Both the position numbers and the translations under genes were made by a program. Below, one piece after another: positions 28,121 to 37,401 of a stretch of 64,000 nucleotides of DNA. Position 1 is the first letter of the stretch. The number at the start of each line of letters is the position of its first letter. Source of the DNA: Methanoplanus limicola DSM 2279 (GTDB lineage Archaea > Halobacteriota > Methanomicrobia > Methanomicrobiales > Methanomicrobiaceae); assembly GCF_000243255.1 (NCBI RefSeq), contig NZ_CM001436.1, positions 1,514,957-1,578,956 on the forward strand, in the 5' to 3' direction. The notes beneath the pieces are model-generated. The model was not told the origin of the DNA. It saw nothing but the letters and a program-made list of their open reading frames with translations, and ran no database searches.

Positions 28121-30811
28121 ATGAAATATTCTCAGTATCTCGCATTAATACCTGTAATAATAATTATAGTATTTGCGGCATTAATCTCATTTCTGGGTGA
28201 TTATTACTGGTTTGATTCTGTCGGTTATGCCGGTATTTTCTTAAATATAATTGCAGTATCAGTAATTCTTGGAATAATTGCAGCAGTTGTATTTTTCGGT
28301 TTCAGTTATATCTGTGCCAGAATTTCGCTTAAGTCAGCGGCAAACGGAGGTGATGTTTCGGTTTTAAACAAAAGGATAGTTCTGTTATTCTGCGGACTTG
28401 GGGCGCTTTTTGGCGGATTATCTGTATCATCACAGTGGGAAACAGTGCTGATGTTCTTAAACCAGAGTCCTTTTGGTGTCTTAGATCCGATTTTTGGCCT
28501 TGACGCAGGATTTTATGTGTTTTCACTGCCTTTTTTTAACCTGATTGCGAATTTCGTTATTGGGGTTGTTATATTCTCGATAATCGTTTCTTTCCTGGGT
28601 TATCTTCTGGAATCAGAAATTCTGACTCTCAATTTCAATGAATATCCAATAACTGAATTTAAAGGTCAGTTAAAGATAGATTCTTTCATTCCACAGCTCA
28701 GTGTTCTGCTCTTCTTCCTGTTCTCTGCAATATCGGCCCGTATCTGGCTTGCACGCTATGATCTGCTCTTCACTCCGGGTGAAACGGTATTTGGTGTAGG
28801 ATATACCGATGCGACAGTTACGCTTCCGGTTATGGCAGTTCTTACATTTGTTTCATTTCTGATTGGAATCGGATTTTTGATCAATGAAAGGCTGCGCAGA
28901 CCGGAGGTTATTAAATACGGCGTCATTATCTTCATTGCAGTTGCTGTTATTGGAGTAATTGCAGGCGGGGTTGTCCAGGTTCTCATTGTATCACCAAATG
29001 AGTTTAACCTTGAAAAACCGTATCTGTCACATAATATAAACAGCACTCTTGTTGCTTATGGTCTTGATGATGTGGATGAGAAGCAGTTTACTGTTGATTA
29101 TAATCTGACTAATACTGATATTATTGAGAACAGTGCCACTGTTGAAAATATCCGTCTCTGGGACTGGCGCCCGCTGAAGACGACATATGAACAGCTTCAG
29201 CTTTTCAGGACATATTATGAATTCAATGATATTGATGTTGACCGTTATACCTTTGGTGACAGTTATAAGCAGGTCCTGATCTCAGCAAGGGAGATGAATA
29301 TTAAGGATCTCCCTTCACAGGCGCAGACATGGGTCAATACTCATCTTGTCTATACTCATGGATATGGTGCTGTTATGAGTCCGGTTGATGTCGTCTCAAA
29401 AGAGGGTCTGCCTGATTTTTATTTAAAGGACATTCCCCCAACTTCTGAATACATTGAGCTTAACCAGCCCGGAATTTATTACGGTGAGGGTCTGGATGAT
29501 TACTCTGTTGTCATGACAAAAACTGAGGAGTTTGATTATCCTTCAAGTGATGAAAATATCTATACTACATATCAGGGTTCCGGAGGTGTTGAATTATCCG
29601 GAATTCTTCAGAGGCTGATCTACGCCATTAAATTTAAGTCTGTTGAGCTTCTGGTTTCAGGTTCACTTGATTCTGACAGCAGGATCCTGATGAACAGGAA
29701 CATTCTTGAACGTGCAGATGCTGTTGCACCGTTTTTGTCATATGATTCTGATCCATATGTCGTTGTTTCGGAGGGCAGGCTCTTCTGGATAATTGATGCT
29801 TATACTTCAACGGGTAAATTCCCGTATTCGGCGACTGTTCAGACATCTGATTATGAAGAATTCAATTATCTGAGAAACAGTGCCAAAGTTGTAATTGATG
29901 CCTATAATGGCGACATTACATATTATATTGTCAATGGAAACGATCCCCTGATTCAGGCCTATAATGGGATCTTTCCGGGCGCATTTAAAGACTTTTCAGA
30001 GATGCCTGAAGATCTCCGCAGTCATGTCAGATATCCGGCAGGAATTTTTGAAATTCAGTCTGAGGTCTATTCACTGTATCATATGAAAGATCCAAGGGTG
30101 TTTTATAACCGGGAAGATGCCTGGAATGTTCCGGATGAGGTGTACAGAGGATCAAGACAGAGGATGGAGCCGTATTACATCATCATGAAGCTTCCGGGTG
30201 AAGAATCTGAGGAGTTCATTCAGATGCTCCCGTTCACTCCACGCAGTAAGGAGAATCTGATTGCCTGGATGGCTGTAAGGTCTGATACGCCGAATTACGG
30301 TGGTATTGTGGTCTATCAGTTCTCAAAACAGGAGCTTACGTATGGTCCTATGCAGATTGAGGCCAGAATTGACCAGGACACTGAGATATCACAGGACATT
30401 ACATTATGGTCACAGTCAGGCTCTTCAGTTTTAAGAGGCAATACACTCATAATCCCGATTGAGAACTCAATACTTTATGTTGAACCGCTTTATCTTGAGG
30501 CGACGGAAAAAGGAACTCTTCCACAGTTAAAGCGTGTAATTGTTGCCTATGGCGACCGCCTTACTATGAAGGATACCCTTGCTGAGGCACTGGATGAAAT
30601 ATTTGGTGATATTGCTATAGAAAGGCCTGTCGGAGGTGCAGGGGAAGGCATTGGCGAAGGTGAAGAGGTCGAGGTTCTAAGCAGTGAGGTTCTGGATAAG
30701 CTGAACCGTATTGCCGAACTGTACGACAGTGCACAGGATGCGCTTAATAAAGGGGATCTTGGAGCATACCAGCGAAATATTGACCAGATTGGGGATATAA
30801 TTAACTCCTGA
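28121..30811 (+). CDS. UPF0182 family membrane protein
   Basis: This 896-aa protein belongs to the UPF0182 (COG1615) family of unknown function, seen in actinobacteria, cyanobacteria and many archaea. About seven membrane helices fill residues 5-305; conserved marks include DYYWFDSVGYAGIF and FGLDAGFYVFSLPF. A large external domain follows, with TVDYNLTNTDIIENS, IRLWDWRPL, and YPSSDENIYTTYQG, and an acidic tail (GEGIGEGEEVEVLSS). The length is typical. It stands alone, with a promoter-like TTTAAATATTTT about 30 bp before the ATG. Confidence 0.9.
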   Translation: MKYSQYLALIPVIIIIVFAALISFLGDYYWFDSVGYAGIFLNIIAVSVILGIIAAVVFFGFSYICARISLKSAANGGDVSVLNKRIVLLFCGLGALFGGLSVSSQWETVLMFLNQSPFGVLDPIFGLDAGFYVFSLPFFNLIANFVIGVVIFSIIVSFLGYLLESEILTLNFNEYPITEFKGQLKIDSFIPQLSVLLFFLFSAISARIWLARYDLLFTPGETVFGVGYTDATVTLPVMAVLTFVSFLIGIGFLINERLRRPEVIKYGVIIFIAVAVIGVIAGGVVQVLIVSPNEFNLEKPYLSHNINSTLVAYGLDDVDEKQFTVDYNLTNTDIIENSATVENIRLWDWRPLKTTYEQLQLFRTYYEFNDIDVDRYTFGDSYKQVLISAREMNIKDLPSQAQTWVNTHLVYTHGYGAVMSPVDVVSKEGLPDFYLKDIPPTSEYIELNQPGIYYGEGLDDYSVVMTKTEEFDYPSSDENIYTTYQGSGGVELSGILQRLIYAIKFKSVELLVSGSLDSDSRILMNRNILERADAVAPFLSYDSDPYVVVSEGRLFWIIDAYTSTGKFPYSATVQTSDYEEFNYLRNSAKVVIDAYNGDITYYIVNGNDPLIQAYNGIFPGAFKDFSEMPEDLRSHVRYPAGIFEIQSEVYSLYHMKDPRVFYNREDAWNVPDEVYRGSRQRMEPYYIIMKLPGEESEEFIQMLPFTPRSKENLIAWMAVRSDTPNYGGIVVYQFSKQELTYGPMQIEARIDQDTEISQDITLWSQSGSSVLRGNTLIIPIENSILYVEPLYLEATEKGTLPQLKRVIVAYGDRLTMKDTLAEALDEIFGDIAIERPVGGAGEGIGEGEEVEVLSSEVLDKLNRIAELYDSAQDALNKGDLGAYQRNIDQIGDIINS

Positions 30812-31034
30812 TCTTTTGATTGAACCTTTTTAAGGTAATTATTCAGTCAAATCTTTTTTTAGTGCGGTAAAATTATGATATCTTCAATTTTTACGTGATT
30901 TTTATCTGTATTACGCCTCAGTTTTCGGCATTGCATTTCAGTTTTCTGTATTATCCATTTTTATCTCTTTTTTTCTCTTTTTTATTATTTCTGCTTTCGA
31001 TATCTGTATATATCAGCCTGAATAAATATTATCT

Positions 31035-32228
31035 ATGCATAAGAAAGTGCCGGCACCAGAGCTTAAGAGGCGTATGACACGCTTCAGGGATGAGATGTTA
31101 CGTATAGATCCTGACTGGGAAATGGCGGCAGTTTTCAGTAAAATTAATCAGTATTATTTTGCAGGGACGATGCAGGACGGGGTTTTGCTTATACCTTCCG
31201 ATGGTGAGGCTGAATTTTTTGTACGAAGGAGTTTTGAGAGGGCTAAAGAAGAATCAAATTTTCCGGTTATAAAACAGATGAGAAGTTACAGGGATGCTGC
31301 ATCTGATATGGGTTTGGCTCCAAAGAAGATCTACACTGAAAAAGAGATTGTCCCCCTCTCACTTATGGAAAGATTTACAAAGCACTTCCCTGCACAGGAG
31401 ATTTTAGGTGTTGACAATATAATACTAAAACTCCGGTCAGTAAAAAGCAGGTATGAACTGGATTATATTCGAGAAGCCGGAAAGATTCACAGGTTTGTCC
31501 TTGAAGATGTGGTTCCCGGCCTTTTAAGGGCGAGAATGACTGAAGCTGATCTTGGTACTGAATTATACCGTGCATTGCTTGATGAGGGCCATCAGGGCAT
31601 AATCAGATTCAGGGCATTTGATACCGATTTTATGCTTGGGCAGATTGCGTTTGGTGAAAACTCCTTAAACCCCACCAATTTTGACAGTCCGAGCGGATTT
31701 CTGGGCATGGGAATTTCAGTGCCTGTTCTTGGAAGCAGAAGGCGAAAGCTAAAGAACGGAGATCTTGTATTTATTGATATTGGATGTGGTGTGTGTGGGT
31801 ACCATACAGATAAGACGATGACTTATATGATGAACAGCCATCCTAAAAATGATATTTCCGATATTAATGACCGGCTGTATGATATTCAGATGGAGACTGC
31901 AAAGCTCTTAAAGCCGGGTGCAATACCTTCTGAAATATATGATACTGTTATGGATTCTATTGAACCGGAATTTCTGGATAATTTCATGGGATTTAAAAAC
32001 CGTCGGGCAAGTTTTCTCGGTCACAGTATAGGTCTTCAGATTGACGAACTTCCGGTAATAGCAAAAGGATTTGATGAACCCATTGAGAAGAATATGGTCT
32101 TTGCGATTGAGCCTAAGAAGGGAATAGAAGGATTTGGTATGGTTGGGACTGAAAATACATTTATTGTAACTGCCAAAGGTGGCGAGAGTGTGACAGGTCT
32201 TCATCCCGGACTTATGGTGATTGACTGA
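31035..32228 (+). CDS. M24 family metallopeptidase (Xaa-Pro dipeptidase-like)
   Basis: A creatinase-type N-terminal domain (residues 10-135) precedes the pita-bread catalytic domain. All five metal ligands of the M24 family can be seen: Asp in FIDIGCG (about 248), Asp in YHTDKTM (about 259), His in GHSIGLQ (about 330), Glu in FAIEPKK (about 358) and Glu in GTENTFI (about 372). Two metal ions, often Mn or Co, activate water for cleavage before proline. The 397-aa length fits cytosolic PepQ-like enzymes. Its dipeptide preference cannot be told from sequence. Confidence 0.88.
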   Translation: MHKKVPAPELKRRMTRFRDEMLRIDPDWEMAAVFSKINQYYFAGTMQDGVLLIPSDGEAEFFVRRSFERAKEESNFPVIKQMRSYRDAASDMGLAPKKIYTEKEIVPLSLMERFTKHFPAQEILGVDNIILKLRSVKSRYELDYIREAGKIHRFVLEDVVPGLLRARMTEADLGTELYRALLDEGHQGIIRFRAFDTDFMLGQIAFGENSLNPTNFDSPSGFLGMGISVPVLGSRRRKLKNGDLVFIDIGCGVCGYHTDKTMTYMMNSHPKNDISDINDRLYDIQMETAKLLKPGAIPSEIYDTVMDSIEPEFLDNFMGFKNRRASFLGHSIGLQIDELPVIAKGFDEPIEKNMVFAIEPKKGIEGFGMVGTENTFIVTAKGGESVTGLHPGLMVID

Positions 32229-32286
32229 ACCACGGTAAATGCCGTTTCAGCCTGGAAAAGTAAATATTTATTTTTGGCTGAACTTT

Positions 32287-34551
32287 CTAAAGTTCAGCTG
32301 TTTTTCCGACAAAATACCAGGCAATTTTTGATGCGTCTCCAATATCGACTCTGCCGTCACCATTAAAGTCTGCTGTCATATCCTCCGGGATTTTTCCGGC
32401 AACCATATAGGCAACCTTCGAGACGTCACCGATATCAACAACTCCGTTGTTATTGAAGTCACCTTTGACTATTATTGAGATTATGCCATCAGCTGAAGTT
32501 ATATTGTGGGTGCTGAATGAGTTATCGGTATATGTCGCATTCAGGCATTGAAGTGTTGTATTGCTCCCGTATTCCCCTGCTGCACTGATATTGAAACAGA
32601 ATAATTCGGTCTCATTTCCGGATGTGAAAGGCGTAGCCGATTTAAACCATGCAACAGCCTTTCCTTCAGTAATATTTACTGTAAGGTCTGCATCCGAAAC
32701 TGTGGTATTTAAGGTGATATTATTTACAGAAATAACAGATGAATCATAGACAATCTCAAAGGACAGACTGACTGCATCTGTAATATTGCCGGCAGGGACA
32801 GTAAATATGCCGCTTCCGGCCGGCTCAATCTCTCCGGCCGGCATTTTCAGGTACGGAATTTCAGCATTCTTCCCGGTTACATTAATATAATCAGTCTTTG
32901 TAATATTGTCAGTACCTGCTGAATTCATTACTGTCAGACTGACTGAATAAACTCCGGTTTTATTGAATACCTTTACAGGATCTCTTTCATCTGATGTTGT
33001 ATTGTCACCAAAGTCCCAGAGCCACCCGTCCGGATCTCCGGTCGATAAATCTGTAAAACTGACTGACAGCGGATTTTCACCTAAAGTCACATCTGCGGTA
33101 AATCCGGCTTTGGGCAGTTTTTCCGGGACAGGGACAGCAGAGAGGGTTTTAAATGCATTAATCCTTCCGCCTGATACTGTTGTCGATGAGAGGGATGCAA
33201 GCGGGTCAACATTGTCTATTATAAGTTTCTTAACTTCAGTTGCTGAAAGGGTTGAGTTTAACGAGAGAATAAGTCCTGCAAGTCCGGACACATAGGGGCC
33301 TGACATTGAAGTTCCTCTCTTATATGTATATGAATTGCCTGTAACAGTACTGTAGATATTCACACCCGGAGCACCGACATCTACAGATTTAGCTCCGTAG
33401 TTTGAAAATGAGGCTCTGAGGTCACTGCTGTCAGTTGCAGCAACTGTAATGATATTGTCAAGACTGTAAGATCCCGGATATGATGGTATTACATCGGTGT
33501 TATATCCTTTATTTCCGGCAGAACAGATCGCAGGGCCGGCAAAATCCCTGATGGCATCTTCAAGGGCAACTGAATATCCGCCACCACCCCAGGAGTTACT
33601 GATTATATCTGCCCCGTTATTCCGGGCATAAATTATAGCATCTATTGCATCCGCAGTTGAGCCTGATCCGTCTGCACCGAGAAAACGAAGCGGCATTATC
33701 TTTGCATCCCACATAACACCTGTAATGCCGATTGAATTATTCCCCACACCTGCGATAATTCCGGCACAATGTGAGCCGTGACCGTTCAGATCAGTCGGAT
33801 CATTGTCATCCGAATAAAAGTCCCATCCGTGAATATCGTCAATATATCCGTTATTGTCATTGTCAATGCCGTCTATAACCTCACCCGGATTCTCCCAGAT
33901 ATTATCCTTAAGATCCGGATGGGTGAGCAAAACCCCGGTGTCAATTACGGCGATAACAACTTCATCCGATCCTGTGGTGATATTCCAGGCATTTAAGGCA
34001 TCAATATCTGCACCGGGAGTACCTGATGCACCATATACATACTGCCCGTCATTTTGAAGTCCCCAGAGTTGCCCGAAATCCGGATCGTCCGGTATGTCAT
34101 GGGCATAATAAATATAATTTGGTTCTGCGTACAGCACTTCCGGGTTATTGCTGTAAACTTCAAGGGTTTCATCCAGAGATGAATTGTCCGGAATTTTAAC
34201 TACTTTAAGCCCTGGAATCCCGGCATCTGAATAGTCTCTGATTATATTCTCTTCCCGAATCAGGTTTTCTGAATTCTGACCAGCCTTAACTGATTCATTT
34301 ATTTTATTCCCATCTTTTACAGCATAACTTCCGGACATTAATTTTACAGGTGTATCCGGATTCATCATAACTATTATTGAATCCGGTTTAATATCGGTAA
34401 AATTATCTCCTGATCTATCCGGAAGTCCCGTGATTTCGTCATCTGCACTGCCCAATCCAGGAATGAATAAAAGGCACATTAATATACAGCACACTATTAC
34501 TGATGAAGATGCCTCATGAATTATTTGTCCGGATAATGATATTTTATTCAT
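32287..34551 (-). CDS. secreted subtilisin-like protease with PKD, cohesin-like and dockerin modules
   Basis: A signal peptide (residues 1-35, ending near GLGSADD) leads a propeptide (to about 150). The S8 catalytic domain has Asp in AVIDTGVLL (about 203), His in NGHGSHCAG (about 257) and Ser in GTSMSGPY (about 416). A PKD domain (about 478-560, WLWDFGDNTTSD), a cohesin-like beta domain (570-690, FEIVYDSSVISVNNI) and a type I dockerin (695-754) follow. The dockerin has two calcium loops, DFNNNGVVDIGD and DFNGDGRVDIGD. The protein at 50426 has the same last three modules. The protease probably matures or degrades surface proteins while held in an extracellular assembly. Confidence 0.92.
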   Translation of the reverse strand: MNKISLSGQIIHEASSSVIVCCILMCLLFIPGLGSADDEITGLPDRSGDNFTDIKPDSIIVMMNPDTPVKLMSGSYAVKDGNKINESVKAGQNSENLIREENIIRDYSDAGIPGLKVVKIPDNSSLDETLEVYSNNPEVLYAEPNYIYYAHDIPDDPDFGQLWGLQNDGQYVYGASGTPGADIDALNAWNITTGSDEVVIAVIDTGVLLTHPDLKDNIWENPGEVIDGIDNDNNGYIDDIHGWDFYSDDNDPTDLNGHGSHCAGIIAGVGNNSIGITGVMWDAKIMPLRFLGADGSGSTADAIDAIIYARNNGADIISNSWGGGGYSVALEDAIRDFAGPAICSAGNKGYNTDVIPSYPGSYSLDNIITVAATDSSDLRASFSNYGAKSVDVGAPGVNIYSTVTGNSYTYKRGTSMSGPYVSGLAGLILSLNSTLSATEVKKLIIDNVDPLASLSSTTVSGGRINAFKTLSAVPVPEKLPKAGFTADVTLGENPLSVSFTDLSTGDPDGWLWDFGDNTTSDERDPVKVFNKTGVYSVSLTVMNSAGTDNITKTDYINVTGKNAEIPYLKMPAGEIEPAGSGIFTVPAGNITDAVSLSFEIVYDSSVISVNNITLNTTVSDADLTVNITEGKAVAWFKSATPFTSGNETELFCFNISAAGEYGSNTTLQCLNATYTDNSFSTHNITSADGIISIIVKGDFNNNGVVDIGDVSKVAYMVAGKIPEDMTADFNGDGRVDIGDASKIAWYFVGKTAEL

Positions 34552-34745
34552 CCTTATCTCTTGAGATGCAGTTTTTCCGTTAGTGATAAAACGCTATGAT
34601 TTGATCAGTTTTTATGGATTTTTAAGATATATATTACCTCCTTTTAATGCATTTTGATTTTCTGGTCTTACATATTTGATTTAATTTAATCTTCTCTTCA
34701 TAAACGCCGGTTTAATCATCTTTGAGACATAATCTATCCTCACAG

Positions 34746-35663
34746 ATGAATTTCCTGACAATAATTGACAGCATTGTAATTCTTTTCATACTGATGGGCG
34801 TTGGTTATGCATCGTATAAATCCGGAATTATTACCCGTGATGGTGCACACGGACTTTCATCATTTCTTGTAAATATCACACTTCCGTCACTCATTATTGT
34901 TTCAATGCAGATCCCACTGAGCAGTGAAACTTTTGGAAGAACAATGGAGATGTTTGCAATTGCAATTATCTATTATATTCTTTCATTTGCATTTGCATTC
35001 ACTGTCCCAAAATACCTGACAGAAAGCGACCTTGAAAAAGGTGTGTACAGCTTCATGCTTGTATTTTCAAACCTTGGTTTTATGGGCATCCCTGTAACAG
35101 CAGCAATATTTGGCAATGGGGCCGTATTTTATACATCACTGGTCATGCTTCCGTTTGGGATACTTGCCTTCTCAGTCGGAATTCTGATGTTAAGACCGGA
35201 TATGGGCAGATATTTTGATCCAAAACTCTTCTTAAATTCCGGCATTATTGCATCCATAACAGGACTGATCTTCTTCTTCACCGGATTTCATATCCCTGCA
35301 CCATTCATTGATGTCCTTGAGATACTCGGATCACTGACAACCCCCCTTGCAATGGTTGTAACAGGATCACTTCTTGCCACAATGCCGGCATCTTCCATGT
35401 TTAAGGATTTCAGAATTTATGCGATGACATTATTCCGTCTGGTAATAATCCCCGCTGTCCTCTATCTGATACTAAATCCGTTTGTATCTGACAGACTGCT
35501 TCTTGGAATTATTGTAATTCTTGCAGGTATGCCCGTTGCGGCAAATGCAGTGCTGCTGGCAGAGGAGTACAATGTAGATTCAACTGCGGCCTCAAAAGGA
35601 GTTTTTATCTCAACACTGTTATGTATTTTTACAATTCCCCTTACGGCATATTTCCTGCTTTAG
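34746..35663 (+). CDS. AEC family (auxin efflux carrier-type) permease
   Basis: This protein of about 305 aa has ten hydrophobic helices in two halves, the layout of the AEC family (PF03547). Recognisable pieces are GVGYASYKSGIITRDG in the first loop, NITLPSLIIVSMQ in helix 2, FSNLGFMGIPV in helix 4 and AGMPVAANAVLLAEEY near the C terminus. Members move organic anions; the substrate is unknown. The longest frame opens at TTG 34722, but ATG 34746 gives the usual short N terminus before helix 1. It converges on amt with 26 bp between. Confidence 0.87.
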   Translation: MNFLTIIDSIVILFILMGVGYASYKSGIITRDGAHGLSSFLVNITLPSLIIVSMQIPLSSETFGRTMEMFAIAIIYYILSFAFAFTVPKYLTESDLEKGVYSFMLVFSNLGFMGIPVTAAIFGNGAVFYTSLVMLPFGILAFSVGILMLRPDMGRYFDPKLFLNSGIIASITGLIFFFTGFHIPAPFIDVLEILGSLTTPLAMVVTGSLLATMPASSMFKDFRIYAMTLFRLVIIPAVLYLILNPFVSDRLLLGIIVILAGMPVAANAVLLAEEYNVDSTAASKGVFISTLLCIFTIPLTAYFLL

Positions 35664-35689
35664 GGTAAAAAAATATTTTTGATTTATGG

Positions 35690-36895
35690 TCAGGAGTTTA
35701 TGGTTGCTTCACCATGCTGTGATATATCAAGTCCGACATACTCCTCTTCTTCACTAACCCTTAAACCATGTATCCTGTCGATAATTTTTGCCAGAATATA
35801 GGTTGCCGTAAAGGCAAATATCGCAGCTGAAACTGCACCCAAAATCTGGATCTCCAGTTGTCCGTATCCACCTGATATCAGGCCAACGATTCCGCCAATC
35901 GCCGGCACTGCAAAGATTCCAAGAGCGATGGTTCCCCACAGACCACCGACACCGTGAATTGCCCAGGCATCAAGTGATTCGTCCCATCCTTTGTTCATCC
36001 TGAAAAGGAGTGCTCCATAGCATAGCATGCCTGATATAACACCTATTAATATGGCCGATACCGGCCCTACATAACCCGCAGCAGGAGTTATTGCTCCAAG
36101 TCCGGCAATTGCACCTGAAATCATACCCATTGAACCTGGTTTTCCGTTAACCCAGGACGCACCAAGCCATGCAAGAGCACCGGCAGACGCAGAAATATTT
36201 GTAACTATAAAGGCATTGATGGCAATTTCATTGACCGCAAGTGCACTTCCTGCATTAAACCCAAACCATCCGAACCACAGGAGTGCACCGCCAATCAGCG
36301 TTAATGTGATGTTGTGTGGCTCCATACTGTGGTCACCGAATCCAAGTCTCTTACCGATTGCAAAAGCAAGGGCAAGTGCCCCGAATCCGGCACCAATATG
36401 TACTGCAATTCCGCCTGCGAAATCTAAAACGCCCATCTGTGATAGCCATCCGCCGCCCCATACCCAGTGAACAAGGGGGTCATAGATCAGTGTCGTCCAC
36501 AGCAGACCAAATATAATAAAAGAGCTTAATTTTATTCTTTCAGCGACCGCCGAGGTGATGATTGCAAGTGTTATTGCAGCAAAAACAAGCTGAAAAACCA
36601 TAAACAGAAGATCAGGGACTGGTTCACCGTTAAATCCGACACCATTAAGCATGAAATGATCCGGTCCGCCAATAATTCCGCCTATATCCGGACCAAATGC
36701 AAGACTGTAACCAATTACAACCCACTGAATGGTTACGAGAGCAAAAGAGATAAATGAAAGCGTCAGCATTGAAATTAAATTCTTTTTTCTGACAAGTCCG
36801 GCATAAAACAGGCCGACCCCGGGTGTCATCAGCATTACCATAGCTGTACATATCAATACAAATCCCGAATTGATCATTATTTCATTGAATTCCAT
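35690..36895 (-). CDS. amt: ammonium transporter
   Basis: This 401-aa protein has eleven membrane helices and clear Amt marks: [16 protein letters not shown] in the first helices, [33 protein letters not shown] (with the first pore His) and [17 protein letters not shown] (second pore His). The C-terminal tail ([21 protein letters not shown]) is the usual cytoplasmic control segment that GlnK binds. No glnK gene lies next to it, unlike most archaeal amt loci. The frame opens at GTG 36904; GTGATT acts better as a Shine-Dalgarno for ATG 36895 (or 36898). Confidence 0.94.
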   Translation of the reverse strand: MEFNEIMINSGFVLICTAMVMLMTPGVGLFYAGLVRKKNLISMLTLSFISFALVTIQWVVIGYSLAFGPDIGGIIGGPDHFMLNGVGFNGEPVPDLLFMVFQLVFAAITLAIITSAVAERIKLSSFIIFGLLWTTLIYDPLVHWVWGGGWLSQMGVLDFAGGIAVHIGAGFGALALAFAIGKRLGFGDHSMEPHNITLTLIGGALLWFGWFGFNAGSALAVNEIAINAFIVTNISASAGALAWLGASWVNGKPGSMGMISGAIAGLGAITPAAGYVGPVSAILIGVISGMLCYGALLFRMNKGWDESLDAWAIHGVGGLWGTIALGIFAVPAIGGIVGLISGGYGQLEIQILGAVSAAIFAFTATYILAKIIDRIHGLRVSEEEEYVGLDISQHGEATINS

Positions 36896-37102
36896 CATAA
36901 TCACTATCGATAATTGTCTCCGGATGCGAGATGGAAGTTAATTTCCATGCGTATTTATAGTTATCTATTTTGAGTATATATTTTATTTACCTGTTCTATA
37001 ATCTAAAGAGGAAGCATAATTTTTCTCAGGTAATATGTCCGAAACAAATATTGCCTGAGAGATCATTGAAAGGTATTAATCCTCAACAGTGGGGGGGTAA
37101 TA

Positions 37103-37321
37103 ATGTCAGCAGATAAAAGTTCAGGTATCAAAAAACATCTTGAAAAGGAAAAAGCAGAAGCCGAAGATATCCGTCTGAACCAGGAGGCAGAACTGCTTAT
37201 GGAAAAAGAGAATGAAAGAATTGAAGCGGAGGAAGCATCAATGAAGGCCAGAATGGCAAAAGTGCGTCACGGTCTTCCAAATGAACAGAAAATACAGGGA
37301 GCAATAGATCAGCGGGACTGA
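37103..37321 (+). CDS. small charged helical protein, unknown function
   Basis: This 72-aa protein is almost entirely charged and polar (Glu, Lys, Arg, Ala) with heptad-like spacing, predicting one long helix or coiled coil, for example KHLEKEKAEAEDIRLNQEA. A run of Gs (GGGGGGG) sits 4 nt before the ATG and is a strong Shine-Dalgarno sequence, which argues that it is real. No homologous function is known to me. It lies in the gap between amt and the RND exporter, transcribed away from amt. Confidence 0.7.
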   Translation: MSADKSSGIKKHLEKEKAEAEDIRLNQEAELLMEKENERIEAEEASMKARMAKVRHGLPNEQKIQGAIDQRD

Positions 37322-37401
37322 TGACTGAAAAAAGAATATTTATTTTAATTTAAATTTTAAAACCACAGAGGGAAATATTCCTGGTTTCAGTCTTATTTTA
37401 T

